Shown here one piece after another: positions 16,466 to 24,382 of a stretch of 64,000 nt of DNA. The notes beneath the pieces are model-generated. The model worked only from the letters and a program-made list of their open reading frames with translations, was not told the origin of the DNA and made no database searches. Numbering within the stretch: position 1 is the first letter of the stretch; each line of letters starts with the position of its first letter. The stretch comes from Streptomyces sp. NBC_00390 (GTDB lineage Bacteria; Actinomycetota; Actinomycetes; Streptomycetales; Streptomycetaceae). The position numbers and the translations under genes were made by a program. The stretch lies in NCBI RefSeq assembly GCF_036057275.1, contig NZ_CP107945.1, forward strand, positions 3,224,001 to 3,288,000, written 5' to 3'.

Positions 16466-16471
16466 CAGAAT
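16466..16471 (+). promoter_or_regulatory. Probable -10 element of afsQ1 (leaderless)
   Basis: CAGAAT, then 7 nt, then GTG 16479. This spacing supports the GTG over the ATG at 16470. Confidence 0.45.
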
Positions 16472-16478
16472 GACCTCT

Positions 16479-17156
16479 GTGCCTTTCCTGTTGCTGATCG
16501 AGGACGACGACGCCATCCGCACGGCCCTCGAACTCTCCCTGTCACGCCAGGGCCACCGTGTGGCCACCGCGGCGACGGGCGAGGACGGCCTGAAGCTGCT
16601 GCGCGAGCAGCGGCCGGATCTGATCGTGCTGGACGTAATGCTGCCCGGGATCGACGGCTTCGAGGTGTGCCGGCGTATCAGGCGCACGGACCAGCTGCCG
16701 ATCATCCTGCTGACCGCACGCAGCGATGACATCGATGTTGTGGTGGGTCTTGAGTCGGGGGCGGACGACTACGTCGTCAAGCCGGTGCAGGGCCGGGTGC
16801 TTGACGCCCGTATCCGCGCCGTACTGCGCCGCGGTGAGCGCGAGTCCACGGACTCGGCCACCTTCGGCTCCCTGATGATCGACCGCTCCGCCATGACGGT
16901 CACCAAGAACGGAGAGGATCTGCAGCTGACTCCGACCGAGCTGCGGCTGCTGCTGGAGCTGAGCCGGCGGCCCGGACAGGCGCTGTCCCGCCAGCAACTG
17001 CTGCGGCTCGTGTGGGAGCACGACTACCTCGGTGACTCGCGCCTGGTCGACGCGTGCGTGCAGCGGCTGCGGGCGAAGGTGGAGGACGTACCGTCATCGC
17101 CGACCCTGATCCGTACGGTGCGTGGTGTCGGCTACCGGCTGGACGTCCCGCAGTGA
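16479..17156 (+). CDS. afsQ1: Response regulator AfsQ1
   Basis: OmpR-type response regulator, 225 residues from GTG 16479. The receiver domain has the acidic pocket (IEDDD), the phosphoacceptor aspartate in LIVLDVMLPG (residue 52 with this start, as published for AfsQ1), and the conserved threonine and lysine (LLTAR, YVVKP). The C-terminal winged helix is typical (LTPTELRLLLELSRRPGQ ... VRGVGYRLD). AfsQ1 is known to respond to nitrogen-source conditions (glutamate medium) and to control antibiotic and nutrient genes. An ATG three codons upstream is the alternative start. The stop overlaps the afsQ2 start (GTGA). Confidence 0.93.
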   Translation: MPFLLLIEDDDAIRTALELSLSRQGHRVATAATGEDGLKLLREQRPDLIVLDVMLPGIDGFEVCRRIRRTDQLPIILLTARSDDIDVVVGLESGADDYVVKPVQGRVLDARIRAVLRRGERESTDSATFGSLMIDRSAMTVTKNGEDLQLTPTELRLLLELSRRPGQALSRQQLLRLVWEHDYLGDSRLVDACVQRLRAKVEDVPSSPTLIRTVRGVGYRLDVPQ

Positions 17157-18700
17157 CAGATCTGCAATCCGGTCGGCCAACCGCAAAGCGCGGCATCGTC
17201 GCACCGCTTCGCTGGACCAGCCTGCGGCTGCGCCTCGTGGTGGTCTTCGCCCTCGTCGCGCTGACCGCCGCGGTCTCGGCCTCCGGTATCGCGTACTGGC
17301 TCAACCGCGAGGCGGTGCTCACCCGTACCCAGGACGCCGCGCTGGGGGACTTCCGGCAGGCGATGCAGAGCCGGGCCGCCACCCTGCCGCTACGGCCCAC
17401 GCAGACCGAACTGCAGTCGACCGCCGAGGACATGGCGGACGGCAACGACGGCTACAGCATGCTGCTGATCGGTGAGCGCGCCGAGGGCAAGCCGATCGTC
17501 GGCGCGTCCGACCCCGATGTCTTCACGCTCGACGACGTGCCCGACGCGCTGCAGGAGGCGGTGAACGAACGCCAGGAGGTCACGCCCGGCAACTCCGCCG
17601 AGTACCACCTGTTCTGGCAGCGCACGGAGCGTGACGGCAGGCCTTACCTGGTCGGCGGCTCCCGGATCGTCGGCGGCGGGCCGACCGGCTACCTGTTCAA
17701 GTCGCTCGACCAGGAACGGCAGGACCTCAACTCGCTCGCCTGGTCGCTGGGCATCGCCACCCTGCTCGCGCTGGTCGGCTCGGCGCTGCTGGCGCAGGCC
17801 GCCGCCACCACGGTGCTGAAGCCGGTGCACCGGCTGGGCGAGGCGGCCAGGCGGCTCGGCGAGGGCAAGCTCGACACCCGGCTGCGGGTCTCCGGCACCG
17901 ACGAACTCGCGGAGCTGGCACGGACCTTCAACAAGACGGCCGAGTCGCTGGAGAAGAAGGTCGCGGACATGAGCGCGCGGGAGGAGTCCAGCCGCCGCTT
18001 CGTCGCCGACATGTCGCACGAGCTGCGCACCCCGCTGACCGCGCTCACCGCCGTGACCGAGGTGCTGGAGGAGGAGGCCGACAGCCTCGATCCGATGATC
18101 GCGCCCGCCGTGAACCTGGTGGTGAGCGAAACACGGCGGCTGGGCGACCTGGTGGAGAACCTGATGGAGGTGACCCGCTTCGACGCGGGCACCGCCCGGC
18201 TGGTCCTCGACAACGTCGACGTCGCCGACCAGGTCACCGCCTGTATCGACGCGCGTGCCTGGCTGGACGCGGTCGAGCTGGACGCCGAGCGCGGGATCAT
18301 GGCGCGCCTGGACCCCCGCCGGCTGGACGTCATCCTCGCCAATCTGATCGGCAATGCGCTCAAGCACGGCGGTTCACCGGTACGGGTGTCGGTACGCCCC
18401 TTCGACGACGAGCTGCTGATCGAGGTGCGCGACCACGGGCCCGGTATCCCGGAGGAGGTGCTGCCGCATGTCTTCGACCGGTTCTACAAGGCGAGCGCCT
18501 CGCGGCCGCGCTCCGACGGCAGTGGACTCGGCCTGTCCATCGCGGTGGAGAACGCCCATATCCACGGCGGCGACATCACGGCGGCGAACTCGCCGGACGG
18601 CGACGGTGCGGTGTTCGTACTGCGGCTGCCGCGCGACGCCTCGTCGCTGACGGACTCCGACACAAGCGACAGCGACCGGGGAGAGGAAGGCGCGCAGTGA
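17153..18700 (+). CDS. afsQ2: Sensor histidine kinase AfsQ2
   Basis: Membrane histidine kinase, 515 residues, partner of AfsQ1. One transmembrane helix lies near residues 26-46 and a second near 196-218, framing an extracellular sensor domain. A HAMP domain follows (LKPVHRLGEAARRLGEGKLDTRL...), then the H-box FVADMSHELRTPL with the phosphorylated histidine at about residue 289. The ATP-binding N-box (LANLIGNALKHG), G1 (DHGPGIP), F (VFDRFYK) and G2 (GSGLGLSI) boxes are all present. GTG 17153 overlaps the afsQ1 stop, and the end overlaps the next gene the same way. Confidence 0.93.
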   Translation: MTDLQSGRPTAKRGIVAPLRWTSLRLRLVVVFALVALTAAVSASGIAYWLNREAVLTRTQDAALGDFRQAMQSRAATLPLRPTQTELQSTAEDMADGNDGYSMLLIGERAEGKPIVGASDPDVFTLDDVPDALQEAVNERQEVTPGNSAEYHLFWQRTERDGRPYLVGGSRIVGGGPTGYLFKSLDQERQDLNSLAWSLGIATLLALVGSALLAQAAATTVLKPVHRLGEAARRLGEGKLDTRLRVSGTDELAELARTFNKTAESLEKKVADMSAREESSRRFVADMSHELRTPLTALTAVTEVLEEEADSLDPMIAPAVNLVVSETRRLGDLVENLMEVTRFDAGTARLVLDNVDVADQVTACIDARAWLDAVELDAERGIMARLDPRRLDVILANLIGNALKHGGSPVRVSVRPFDDELLIEVRDHGPGIPEEVLPHVFDRFYKASASRPRSDGSGLGLSIAVENAHIHGGDITAANSPDGDGAVFVLRLPRDASSLTDSDTSDSDRGEEGAQ

Positions 18701-19332
18701 CGGCGAAGGGCCGTAGGCGTAACGCACGGACGGCGGCCGCGCTGGGCGCGGTGGCAGGTGTCCTCGCCCTCTCCGGGTGCGGGATCAGGACCACGACGCC
18801 GGTCGACGCCGGGGCCGCGCCCTCTCGGGTCCCGTGCGAGGTGTCCGAGGGGCCCATCACCCCGCAGGCGCAGCAGGAGGGCGTCCCGGTACGCGTCTAT
18901 CTGGTGTGCGCCTCACAACTGGAGCCCGTGGAGCGTACGGCGAGGATCACCGAGGAGAGGGCCGTCGACGACAGGATCGAGTTCGCGCAGGCGCTGCTGG
19001 ACGAGCTCCAGGAGGAGCCGTCGTCCTCGGAGCAGGAGGCAGGTCTGGCCACCTTCCTGCGCGGGCCGCTGGTCGTCGGTGCGGGGCGGAAGGGCGATCC
19101 CGCCGGGACACTGCGGCTGAGCCGGCAGCCGGAGGACCTTCCGTCGGCCGCGCTGGCGCAGATCGTGTGCACGCTGGCGGAGAACAGTGCCGCGGTGAGG
19201 GACGATGCCGTGGTGCTGGCCGGGCCCGGCAACTACGCGCCGCGGGCGTATGTGTGCACGGTCGGGACGAAGGAGCGGCCGGAGGGCACGGTGCCCACGG
19301 TCGGCCCGCTGCCCGAGCCCTCGAAGTCGTAG
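18697..19332 (+). CDS. AfsQ operon lipoprotein
   Basis: A 211-residue lipoprotein with a signal peptide and lipobox (LALSGCG, cysteine near residue 28). The mature domain contains RVYLVCASQLEPVERTAR and a late VCTLAENSAAVRDDAVVLAGPG, similar in layout to GerMN-like envelope domains; this is tentative. It is coupled to afsQ2 by a GTGA overlap. The equivalent S. coelicolor gene (about SCO4905, from memory) has the same position and may modulate sensing by AfsQ2. Confidence 0.85.
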   Translation: MTAKGRRRNARTAAALGAVAGVLALSGCGIRTTTPVDAGAAPSRVPCEVSEGPITPQAQQEGVPVRVYLVCASQLEPVERTARITEERAVDDRIEFAQALLDELQEEPSSSEQEAGLATFLRGPLVVGAGRKGDPAGTLRLSRQPEDLPSAALAQIVCTLAENSAAVRDDAVVLAGPGNYAPRAYVCTVGTKERPEGTVPTVGPLPEPSKS

Positions 19333-19428
19333 CCCGCTCGTCGCCCGCTCGTGGCGCGCGGGAGCCGGTCTGCCGCCGTTCGGAGAACGGACGGAACCGA
19401 TCCCCGCGATACACGCGTCTTGGGGGGC

Positions 19429-20004
19429 GTGCAGCGTCAAGGTTCGGGCGGCAATGCCGCCATCCGCTTCCGCGCGGCGGGGGTTGTTCTCCTCCTCGCC
19501 CATCTGCTGCTGGTCGCATGGCTGACGCTGCGCCCACTCGACGTGCTGTGGGTGACCGCCGCGAATCTCGAACCGTTCGCCGGGATCAAGGCGTCCCTTG
19601 CGCTCGGGCCGGTCGAGGCGGCGCGCCATATCGGTGAGGGCCTGCTGCTGCTGGCCCCCCTCGGCATACTGCTGCCGGTCGCGGGCGGCCGGCTGGACGT
19701 CTCGCCGCTGGCCTCACTGACCCGTACGGTCGCGGCCGCGGTGCTGCTGTCCTTGGGCATCGAGCTGCTGCAGACCGGGGTGCCCGGCCAGGTCGTCGAC
19801 ATCGACTCGCTGTTGCTGAACGCGGCCGGTGTGGCGCTGGCCCATCTGGCGGTCGTGCCCGCGGGCCGGGCGCGGCTGCGGCGGCGGCCGCTGGGTTCCG
19901 GGGCCCGGTCCGCCCATGGGGACCACCATTCCGCGTCCCTGCTGCGGGACGAGGTGTCTCAGGGGCCGACCCCGACGATTCCCAGGGTCGGTATCGCCCC
20001 GTAG
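19429..20004 (+). CDS. VanZ-family membrane protein
   Basis: A 191-residue membrane protein with the VanZ-like pattern: a first helix (AAGVVLLLAHLLLVAWLTL), then LRPLDVL, NLEPFAG, HIGEGLLLLAPLGILLPV, and a helix ending in GIELLQTGVPGQVVDIDSLLLNAAGVALAHL. VanZ proteins affect teicoplanin tolerance by an unknown mechanism. The C-terminal tail is hydrophilic. GTG 19429 is chosen because the helix begins about 16 residues later; TTG 19420 is an alternative. Confidence 0.8.
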   Translation: MQRQGSGGNAAIRFRAAGVVLLLAHLLLVAWLTLRPLDVLWVTAANLEPFAGIKASLALGPVEAARHIGEGLLLLAPLGILLPVAGGRLDVSPLASLTRTVAAAVLLSLGIELLQTGVPGQVVDIDSLLLNAAGVALAHLAVVPAGRARLRRRPLGSGARSAHGDHHSASLLRDEVSQGPTPTIPRVGIAP

Positions 20005-20096
20005 AGCGACGCTTTGCCCCCTGTCGCCCGGCCACCATGGTGATGTCGGGAGCCCAGCCGAGAGGCTCCCGCGAACAGTTCGCGAAGGAGCCCACC

Positions 20097-20297
20097 ATGG
20101 CCGCACTTGCCCGCCCCCGTGACGGACGAATGATCGGCGGAGTGTGTTCAGCGCTGGCACGGCGCTTCGGCACATCCGCGACGACGATGCGCGTGATCTT
20201 CCTGGTCTCGTGTCTGCTGCCGGGCCCGCAGTTCCTGCTCTACCTGGCGCTGTGGGCACTGCTGCCGTCGGAGAAGACCGCCACCGCCGCCTGGTGA
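20097..20297 (+). CDS. PspC domain protein
   Basis: A small, 66-residue PspC-like membrane protein: RPRDGRMIGGVCSALARRFGTSATTMRVIFLVSCLLPGPQFLLYLALW is the conserved core, here residues 6-53. GAAGGAG ends 6 nt before the ATG. PspC proteins are tied to envelope stress in other bacteria; the role here is unknown. Confidence 0.88.
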   Translation: MAALARPRDGRMIGGVCSALARRFGTSATTMRVIFLVSCLLPGPQFLLYLALWALLPSEKTATAAW

Positions 20298-20351
20298 CCA
20301 GCCGCGGCGGGACCGGGCCCCTGTGTCGGGTCCAGGTCCGGTCCGGGGCGA

Positions 20352-21146
20352 TCAGCCGGCCAGCGCCTGGGCGACCTTCCCCAGTTGCTTGTCGGCGACC
20401 TGCTGAGGGACCCGCGGCGGCGTACGCCGCGCGAGGTCGAAGGCCATGAAGCGCGCCACGGTGGCCCCCTTGCGTACGACGACCAGATGGACGGGGGACC
20501 TGAGGCCCTCATCGGTGGCGACCGCGGTCCAGCTGACGGTCTCGTCCGCGCCGCGGACGGTGAAGGGCGTCGTCCTGATGTCCTCGTAGTCGGCGGCCCG
20601 GTCGTCCAGCGACGCGGAGAAGCCCTCGCGGCATGCCTCGAGGGCCGAGCCGAGCCCGGTCATCAGCCGCTCGGCATCGCTCTCGCGGTACGAACTCACC
20701 GATACGGACACGGCGAGGCCGAGGTTCTCCAGCGAGCCGAGGCCGCGGTTGACGGTGCGGGTGGCCTGCGCGTTCGGCTCGTCGCCCATGGCGTCGGCGA
20801 GCGGCTGGCACTTCTTCTTGTCCGCGGTGGGCTGCCCGGTGGGCGCGAGCGGGCTGCGCTCGGACGACACCTGGAACTTCGGCAGATCGCCGGTGGCGAT
20901 GGCGACCCGTTCCAGCTGGGGCGCGGTGAGCGGTACGGACGGGTCACCGCCGGTACCGCCGTTCCCGCTGCCGCCGTCACCGGCGGCCTCGCCCGGGGCC
21001 GTACTGCTGCCCGTACCGGCAGCCGCACTCGTGCCGGTGCTCGCGTTCTTGTCGCTGTCTCCGCCGCTGCTCGTGCAGGCGGTGAGCGACAGCAGGACAC
21101 AGGCGGCGGTGACGGTGACGGACCGTGCGGCAGTCTTGACTTGCAT
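20352..21146 (-). CDS. Secreted lipoprotein, unknown function
   Basis: A 264-residue lipoprotein. The signal peptide ends in a lipobox (LSLTACTS, cysteine near residue 24). A low-complexity Gly/Ser/Thr/Asn/Asp linker reaches about residue 68. The globular part starts at LTAPQLERVAIATGDLPKFQV and resembles sensor-like extracytoplasmic domains of actinobacteria, without an assigned activity. It converges on the PspC gene. AGGA precedes ATG 21146. Confidence 0.8.
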   Translation of the reverse strand: MQVKTAARSVTVTAACVLLSLTACTSSGGDSDKNASTGTSAAAGTGSSTAPGEAAGDGGSGNGGTGGDPSVPLTAPQLERVAIATGDLPKFQVSSERSPLAPTGQPTADKKKCQPLADAMGDEPNAQATRTVNRGLGSLENLGLAVSVSVSSYRESDAERLMTGLGSALEACREGFSASLDDRAADYEDIRTTPFTVRGADETVSWTAVATDEGLRSPVHLVVVRKGATVARFMAFDLARRTPPRVPQQVADKQLGKVAQALAG

Positions 21147-21172
21147 GGCCGCGATCCTGGCACACACGCCGT

Positions 21173-21203
21173 GGGGCGCACACCCGATTCGGGTGTGCGC
21201 CCC
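21173..21203 (-). terminator. Perfect hairpin between two minus-strand genes
   Basis: A 14-bp perfect stem (GGGGCGCACACCCG and its complement) with a 3-nt loop. It separates the exported protein gene at 21274-21696 from the lipoprotein gene. Confidence 0.85.
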
Positions 21204-21273
21204 GCGCGTTGACGTACGAAGCCGGTACGGCACCACTGGTGTGCCGGTACGCCAGTATGTGCGAACCGGTGTG

Positions 21274-21696
21274 TCAGCCCAGGCCTGGCAGCAGCCCGCC
21301 GCCGATCGGCATGCCCCCGAGCAGACCCGTGACCGGGGCCAGGCCGTCGGCGGACAGCGCCTTGGCCGCCGACTGCTGGGCAGCGGGCAGCTTCTTGGCC
21401 GCCGACTGCTGGGCAGCGGGCAGCTTCTTGGCCGCGGACTGCTGGGCGGCGGCGGCAGTGCGGGCGGTGTCGACGGCGCCGAGCGCCATCCGGCCGCCGG
21501 CCAGGGACGTGGCGGCGCCGGCCGGGAGCTTGTCGACGGCCTCCTGGACCGGGGCGGCGTTCGTGACCGTGTCCAGCGCGCCGATGCCGGCAGTGAGGTC
21601 GGGCAGGGCGGCGGCGGAAGAGGTACCGGCGGCGGCAGCGGCGAAGGCGGCGCCGAGAGCGGCGACACCGAGGGTCTTGGCAGCAGACTGCTTCAT
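21274..21696 (-). CDS. Small exported protein with an internal 11-residue repeat
   Basis: 140 residues. The signal peptide (MKQSAAKTLGVAALGAAFAA...) ends near SSAAA. The mature protein is Ala-rich, has three tandem AAQQSAAKKLP-type units, and ends GLLGGMPIGGGLLPGLG. It appears related to the gene at 13977-14396. No enzymatic motif is visible. The start at ATG 21696 fits the signal peptide, although the Shine-Dalgarno is weak (GAGG about 10 nt away). Confidence 0.75.
   Translation of the reverse strand: MKQSAAKTLGVAALGAAFAAAAAGTSSAAALPDLTAGIGALDTVTNAAPVQEAVDKLPAGAATSLAGGRMALGAVDTARTAAAAQQSAAKKLPAAQQSAAKKLPAAQQSAAKALSADGLAPVTGLLGGMPIGGGLLPGLG
21362..21460. repeat. 33-bp tandem repeat inside the exported-protein gene, about three copies
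   Basis: Units start at 21362, 21395 and 21428. The first two are identical; the third has substitutions. Each encodes one 11-residue unit, so copy-number change keeps the reading frame. Confidence 0.9.
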
Positions 21697-21831
21697 CAGG
21701 AGGAGTCCTCGGGAGAGGGAACATGAGCGGCTCTGCAAGCTAGCCAGCGTCGCACACCGGCCGCAAACACCGCGAAGCAGCCGGAAGTTGCATGTCCGGC
21801 TGCTTCGGTGTAGGCGTCACACAGGTGTTGT

Positions 21832-22986
21832 TCAGCTCTCGTCGGCCCCGGGATTACCGGACGTCGCGGTCTGCCTGAACAGCCATTCGGACCTCAGCTC
21901 GGCATAGCCGGGCTTGATCACCTCGTTGATCATCGCCAGGCGTTCATCGAAAGGAATGAACGCCGACTTCATGGCATTGACGGTGAACCACTGCATGTCG
22001 TCGAGCGTGTATCCGAAGGCCTCGGTCAGCAGCTCGAACTCACGCGACATGCTCGTCCCGCTCATCAGCCGGTTGTCCGTGTTGACCGTGGTCCTGAAGT
22101 GCAGTCTGCGCAGCAGGCCGATGGGGTGCTCGGCATACGAGGCCGCCGCGCCGGTCTGCAGGTTGGAGGTCGGGCACATCTCCAGGGGGATGCGCTTGTC
22201 CCTCACATACGCAGCGAGCCGCCCCAGCTGCACGGTGCCGTCGTCGGCCACCTCGATGTCGTCGATGATCCGCACACCGTGGCCGAGCCGGTCGGCGCCG
22301 CACCACTGGAGCGCCTGCCAGATCGACGGCAGCCCGAAGGCCTCACCGGCGTGGATGGTGAAGTGGTTGTTCTCGCGCTTGAGGTACTCGAAGGCGTCGA
22401 GGTGCCGGGTGGGCGGGAAGCCGGCTTCGGCGCCCGCGATGTCGAAGCCCACGACGCCGCTGTCGCGGTAGCGGTTGGCCAGTTCGGCGATCTCCAGGGC
22501 GCGGGCCGCATGCCGCATGGCCGTGAGCAGGGCGCCGACCCGGATGCGGTGGCCGCTCTCGCGTGCCCTCCGCTCGCCTTCCCGGAAGCCCTCGTTGACC
22601 GCCTCGACGACCTGCTCGAGGGTCAGCCCTGCCTCCAGGTGCTGCTCGGGGGCGTAGCGGACCTCGGCGTAGACGACACCGTCCTCGGCGAGGTCCTGGG
22701 CGCACTCGGCGGCCACGCGGATCAGTGCCTCGCGGGTCTGCATGACGGCGCAGGTGTGCGCGAAGGTCTCCAGATAGCGCTCCAGCGAGCCGGAGTCCGC
22801 GGCCTCGCGGAACCAGATTCCGAGTTTGTCGGGCTCGGTCTCGGGAAGGCGGTCATAGCCCGCGTCGCGGGCGAGTTCGGTGATCGTGCCCGGCCGCAGA
22901 CCGCCGTCGAGGTGGTCGTGGAGCAGCACCTTCGGGGCACGGCGGATCTGGTCCGTGGTGGGCGAATTGAGGGTCTGGCTCGTCAT
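21832..22986 (-). CDS. add: Adenosine deaminase
   Basis: Converts (deoxy)adenosine to (deoxy)inosine, a substrate for PunA. The 384-residue protein has the metal-dependent hydrolase motifs: [10 protein letters not shown] for zinc binding, [11 protein letters not shown], the histidine in [19 protein letters not shown], and the final aspartate pair in VNTDNR. ATG 22986 lies 6 nt from a -10 (TAGAGT) with the nucleoside palindrome just beyond, so the transcript is probably leaderless. Confidence 0.95.
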   Translation of the reverse strand: MTSQTLNSPTTDQIRRAPKVLLHDHLDGGLRPGTITELARDAGYDRLPETEPDKLGIWFREAADSGSLERYLETFAHTCAVMQTREALIRVAAECAQDLAEDGVVYAEVRYAPEQHLEAGLTLEQVVEAVNEGFREGERRARESGHRIRVGALLTAMRHAARALEIAELANRYRDSGVVGFDIAGAEAGFPPTRHLDAFEYLKRENNHFTIHAGEAFGLPSIWQALQWCGADRLGHGVRIIDDIEVADDGTVQLGRLAAYVRDKRIPLEMCPTSNLQTGAAASYAEHPIGLLRRLHFRTTVNTDNRLMSGTSMSREFELLTEAFGYTLDDMQWFTVNAMKSAFIPFDERLAMINEVIKPGYAELRSEWLFRQTATSGNPGADES

Positions 22987-22992
22987 CTGCGC

Positions 22993-23014
22993 ACTCTAGC
23001 CCCTACGCGCGTAG
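22993..23014 (-). promoter_or_regulatory. add operator (CTACGCGCGTAG, 23003-23014) and -10 (TAGAGT, 22993-22998)
   Basis: Palindrome, 4-nt gap, -10 hexamer, 6 nt, then ATG, read on the minus strand. The layout parallels punA and deoC. Confidence 0.8.
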
Positions 23015-23089
23015 AGCGCGCCATGTCGATACGTAACAGAGACCGTCCGTACGGGTGGAGTACACCCGAGCTTCTGAGACTGTTGCGCC

Positions 23090-23968
23090 ATGGCACACGA
23101 CGCACTGTCCCTGTTCCGGTGGCGGCCGGCGGGGACAGCCGAGGGGTCTCAGACCCGCGGCGACACGACAGTTGCCCGGGGAAGACGCGCAAGCCGTACG
23201 CCGACGCAGGCCCGGTTGGGCCGTGTGCCCGGCCGTCCGGGCACCCGCGGCGGAGCAAACACGGCGGTCGGCGCAGTGGTGCTGATCCTCCCGGACGGCG
23301 AGCCGAAGTCGGAGCGTCGCGGCTCGGTACTGACGAGCGGCCGGTCCTTTGCGGGGGTGCTGCCGGTGGGCCGTGCGCTGGCGCGCGCGGGGCGGGAGGA
23401 CGGACTGCTGGTGCACTCGGTCCACTACCGGGTGCGCGGCTGGAACGGCGAGGACGCCCATCTGGCGGCGGACGCGACGTGGGCGGTGGAGGAGGTCGTA
23501 CGGCGGTACGGGGATGTTCCCGTATGCCTGGCCGGCCACGGCATGGGCGGCCGCGCCGCCCTGCACGCGGCGGGCCACCCGGCCGTCAGCTCCGTGCTGG
23601 CGCTGGCCCCCTGGCTGCCGGAGGACCACACGGCCGCGACGCTGGAGCCGGTGCGGCAGCTGGCGGGCAGACAGGTACTGATGGTCCACGGCACGAGCGA
23701 CACGCGCACGGACCCGGAGCTGTCCTACCGACTGGCGGCACGCGCCAAGAAGTCCAACCGCGACACCTGCCGCTTCGAGGTCCACACGGACGGCCATGCG
23801 CTGCGCCAGTACCAGGACGAAGTCCTGGCGCTGGCCACGGACTTCGTGCTCGGGTCCCTGTTCACCCGCTCCTACGCCCGCCCGGTGGCGGACGCGCTGG
23901 CGGCGCCGCCGCCGCTGGGGCTGCGGATGCCGCTGGCGGCGGGGTTCGGGCGGAGCATGCGGCACTGA
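23090..23968 (+). CDS. Alpha/beta-hydrolase fold protein without the nucleophile serine
   Basis: 292 residues. The first 60 are polar and probably disordered. The fold follows: VVLILPDGEP, LVHSVHYRVRGWNG, the nucleophile-elbow region VCLAGHGMGGRAALHA, VLMVHGTSDTRTDPE (acid loop) and VHTDGHALRQY (histidine). The elbow reads GHGMGG where active enzymes have GHSMGG, so the nucleophile position is glycine. Either the protein is non-catalytic or it uses another residue. Start ATG 23090 is uncertain. Confidence 0.78.
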   Translation: MAHDALSLFRWRPAGTAEGSQTRGDTTVARGRRASRTPTQARLGRVPGRPGTRGGANTAVGAVVLILPDGEPKSERRGSVLTSGRSFAGVLPVGRALARAGREDGLLVHSVHYRVRGWNGEDAHLAADATWAVEEVVRRYGDVPVCLAGHGMGGRAALHAAGHPAVSSVLALAPWLPEDHTAATLEPVRQLAGRQVLMVHGTSDTRTDPELSYRLAARAKKSNRDTCRFEVHTDGHALRQYQDEVLALATDFVLGSLFTRSYARPVADALAAPPPLGLRMPLAAGFGRSMRH

Positions 23969-24145
23969 GGCCTGACTCGTGAGCGGTCCTGGATCGGGCT
24001 CTCCCGGGCGGCGCCGGCTGCGGACTCCCCGTCCCGCGCAGCGCCGAGTTCGGGCAACTCGCGGCGGGAACCACGCCGCTCATGACTGCGTCTGATCATT
24101 TCAGTCCGTTGCTGTCGGGAAGCCGATCATGTCAGCATGACCGGC

Positions 24146-24382
24146 ATGGCCGATCACGGGGGCGAAGCAACAAGGCCCGAACTGCGTTCAATACACGCCG
24201 ACTTGACAGATGTACGACCAGCTCGGGCGCCCGGGAGGGTTCGTCCGGGTGTCGCGGTAGTCGCTGGGCGGACAACGCGGGTTGAGCAACTGCCGGGCGA
24301 TCGCCGCAGGTTTGCGGTGTTGCTGGGCGAATCGGCGACGGTCGCGCGGGCCGAGGAGCCGGGGTGGGGGGAGAGCCGCTGA
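24146..24382 (+). pseudogene. Deletion-fusion relic of the SseB-like and WXG-adaptor genes
   Basis: A 78-codon open frame made of two pieces. The beginning (MADHG-EAT-PE) and RRRFAVLLGE match the N-terminal part of the SseB-like gene at 26431. From about base 24328 onward, ATVARAEEPGWGESR matches the last residues of the WXG-adaptor gene ending at 27587. An internal deletion of about 0.9 kb thus fused the two genes, in frame, in this upstream copy of the module. The upstream flank is also a duplicate (TTGCTGTCGGGAAGC occurs in both). The stop overlaps the ATG of the toxin gene, as in the intact copy. Confidence 0.85.
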
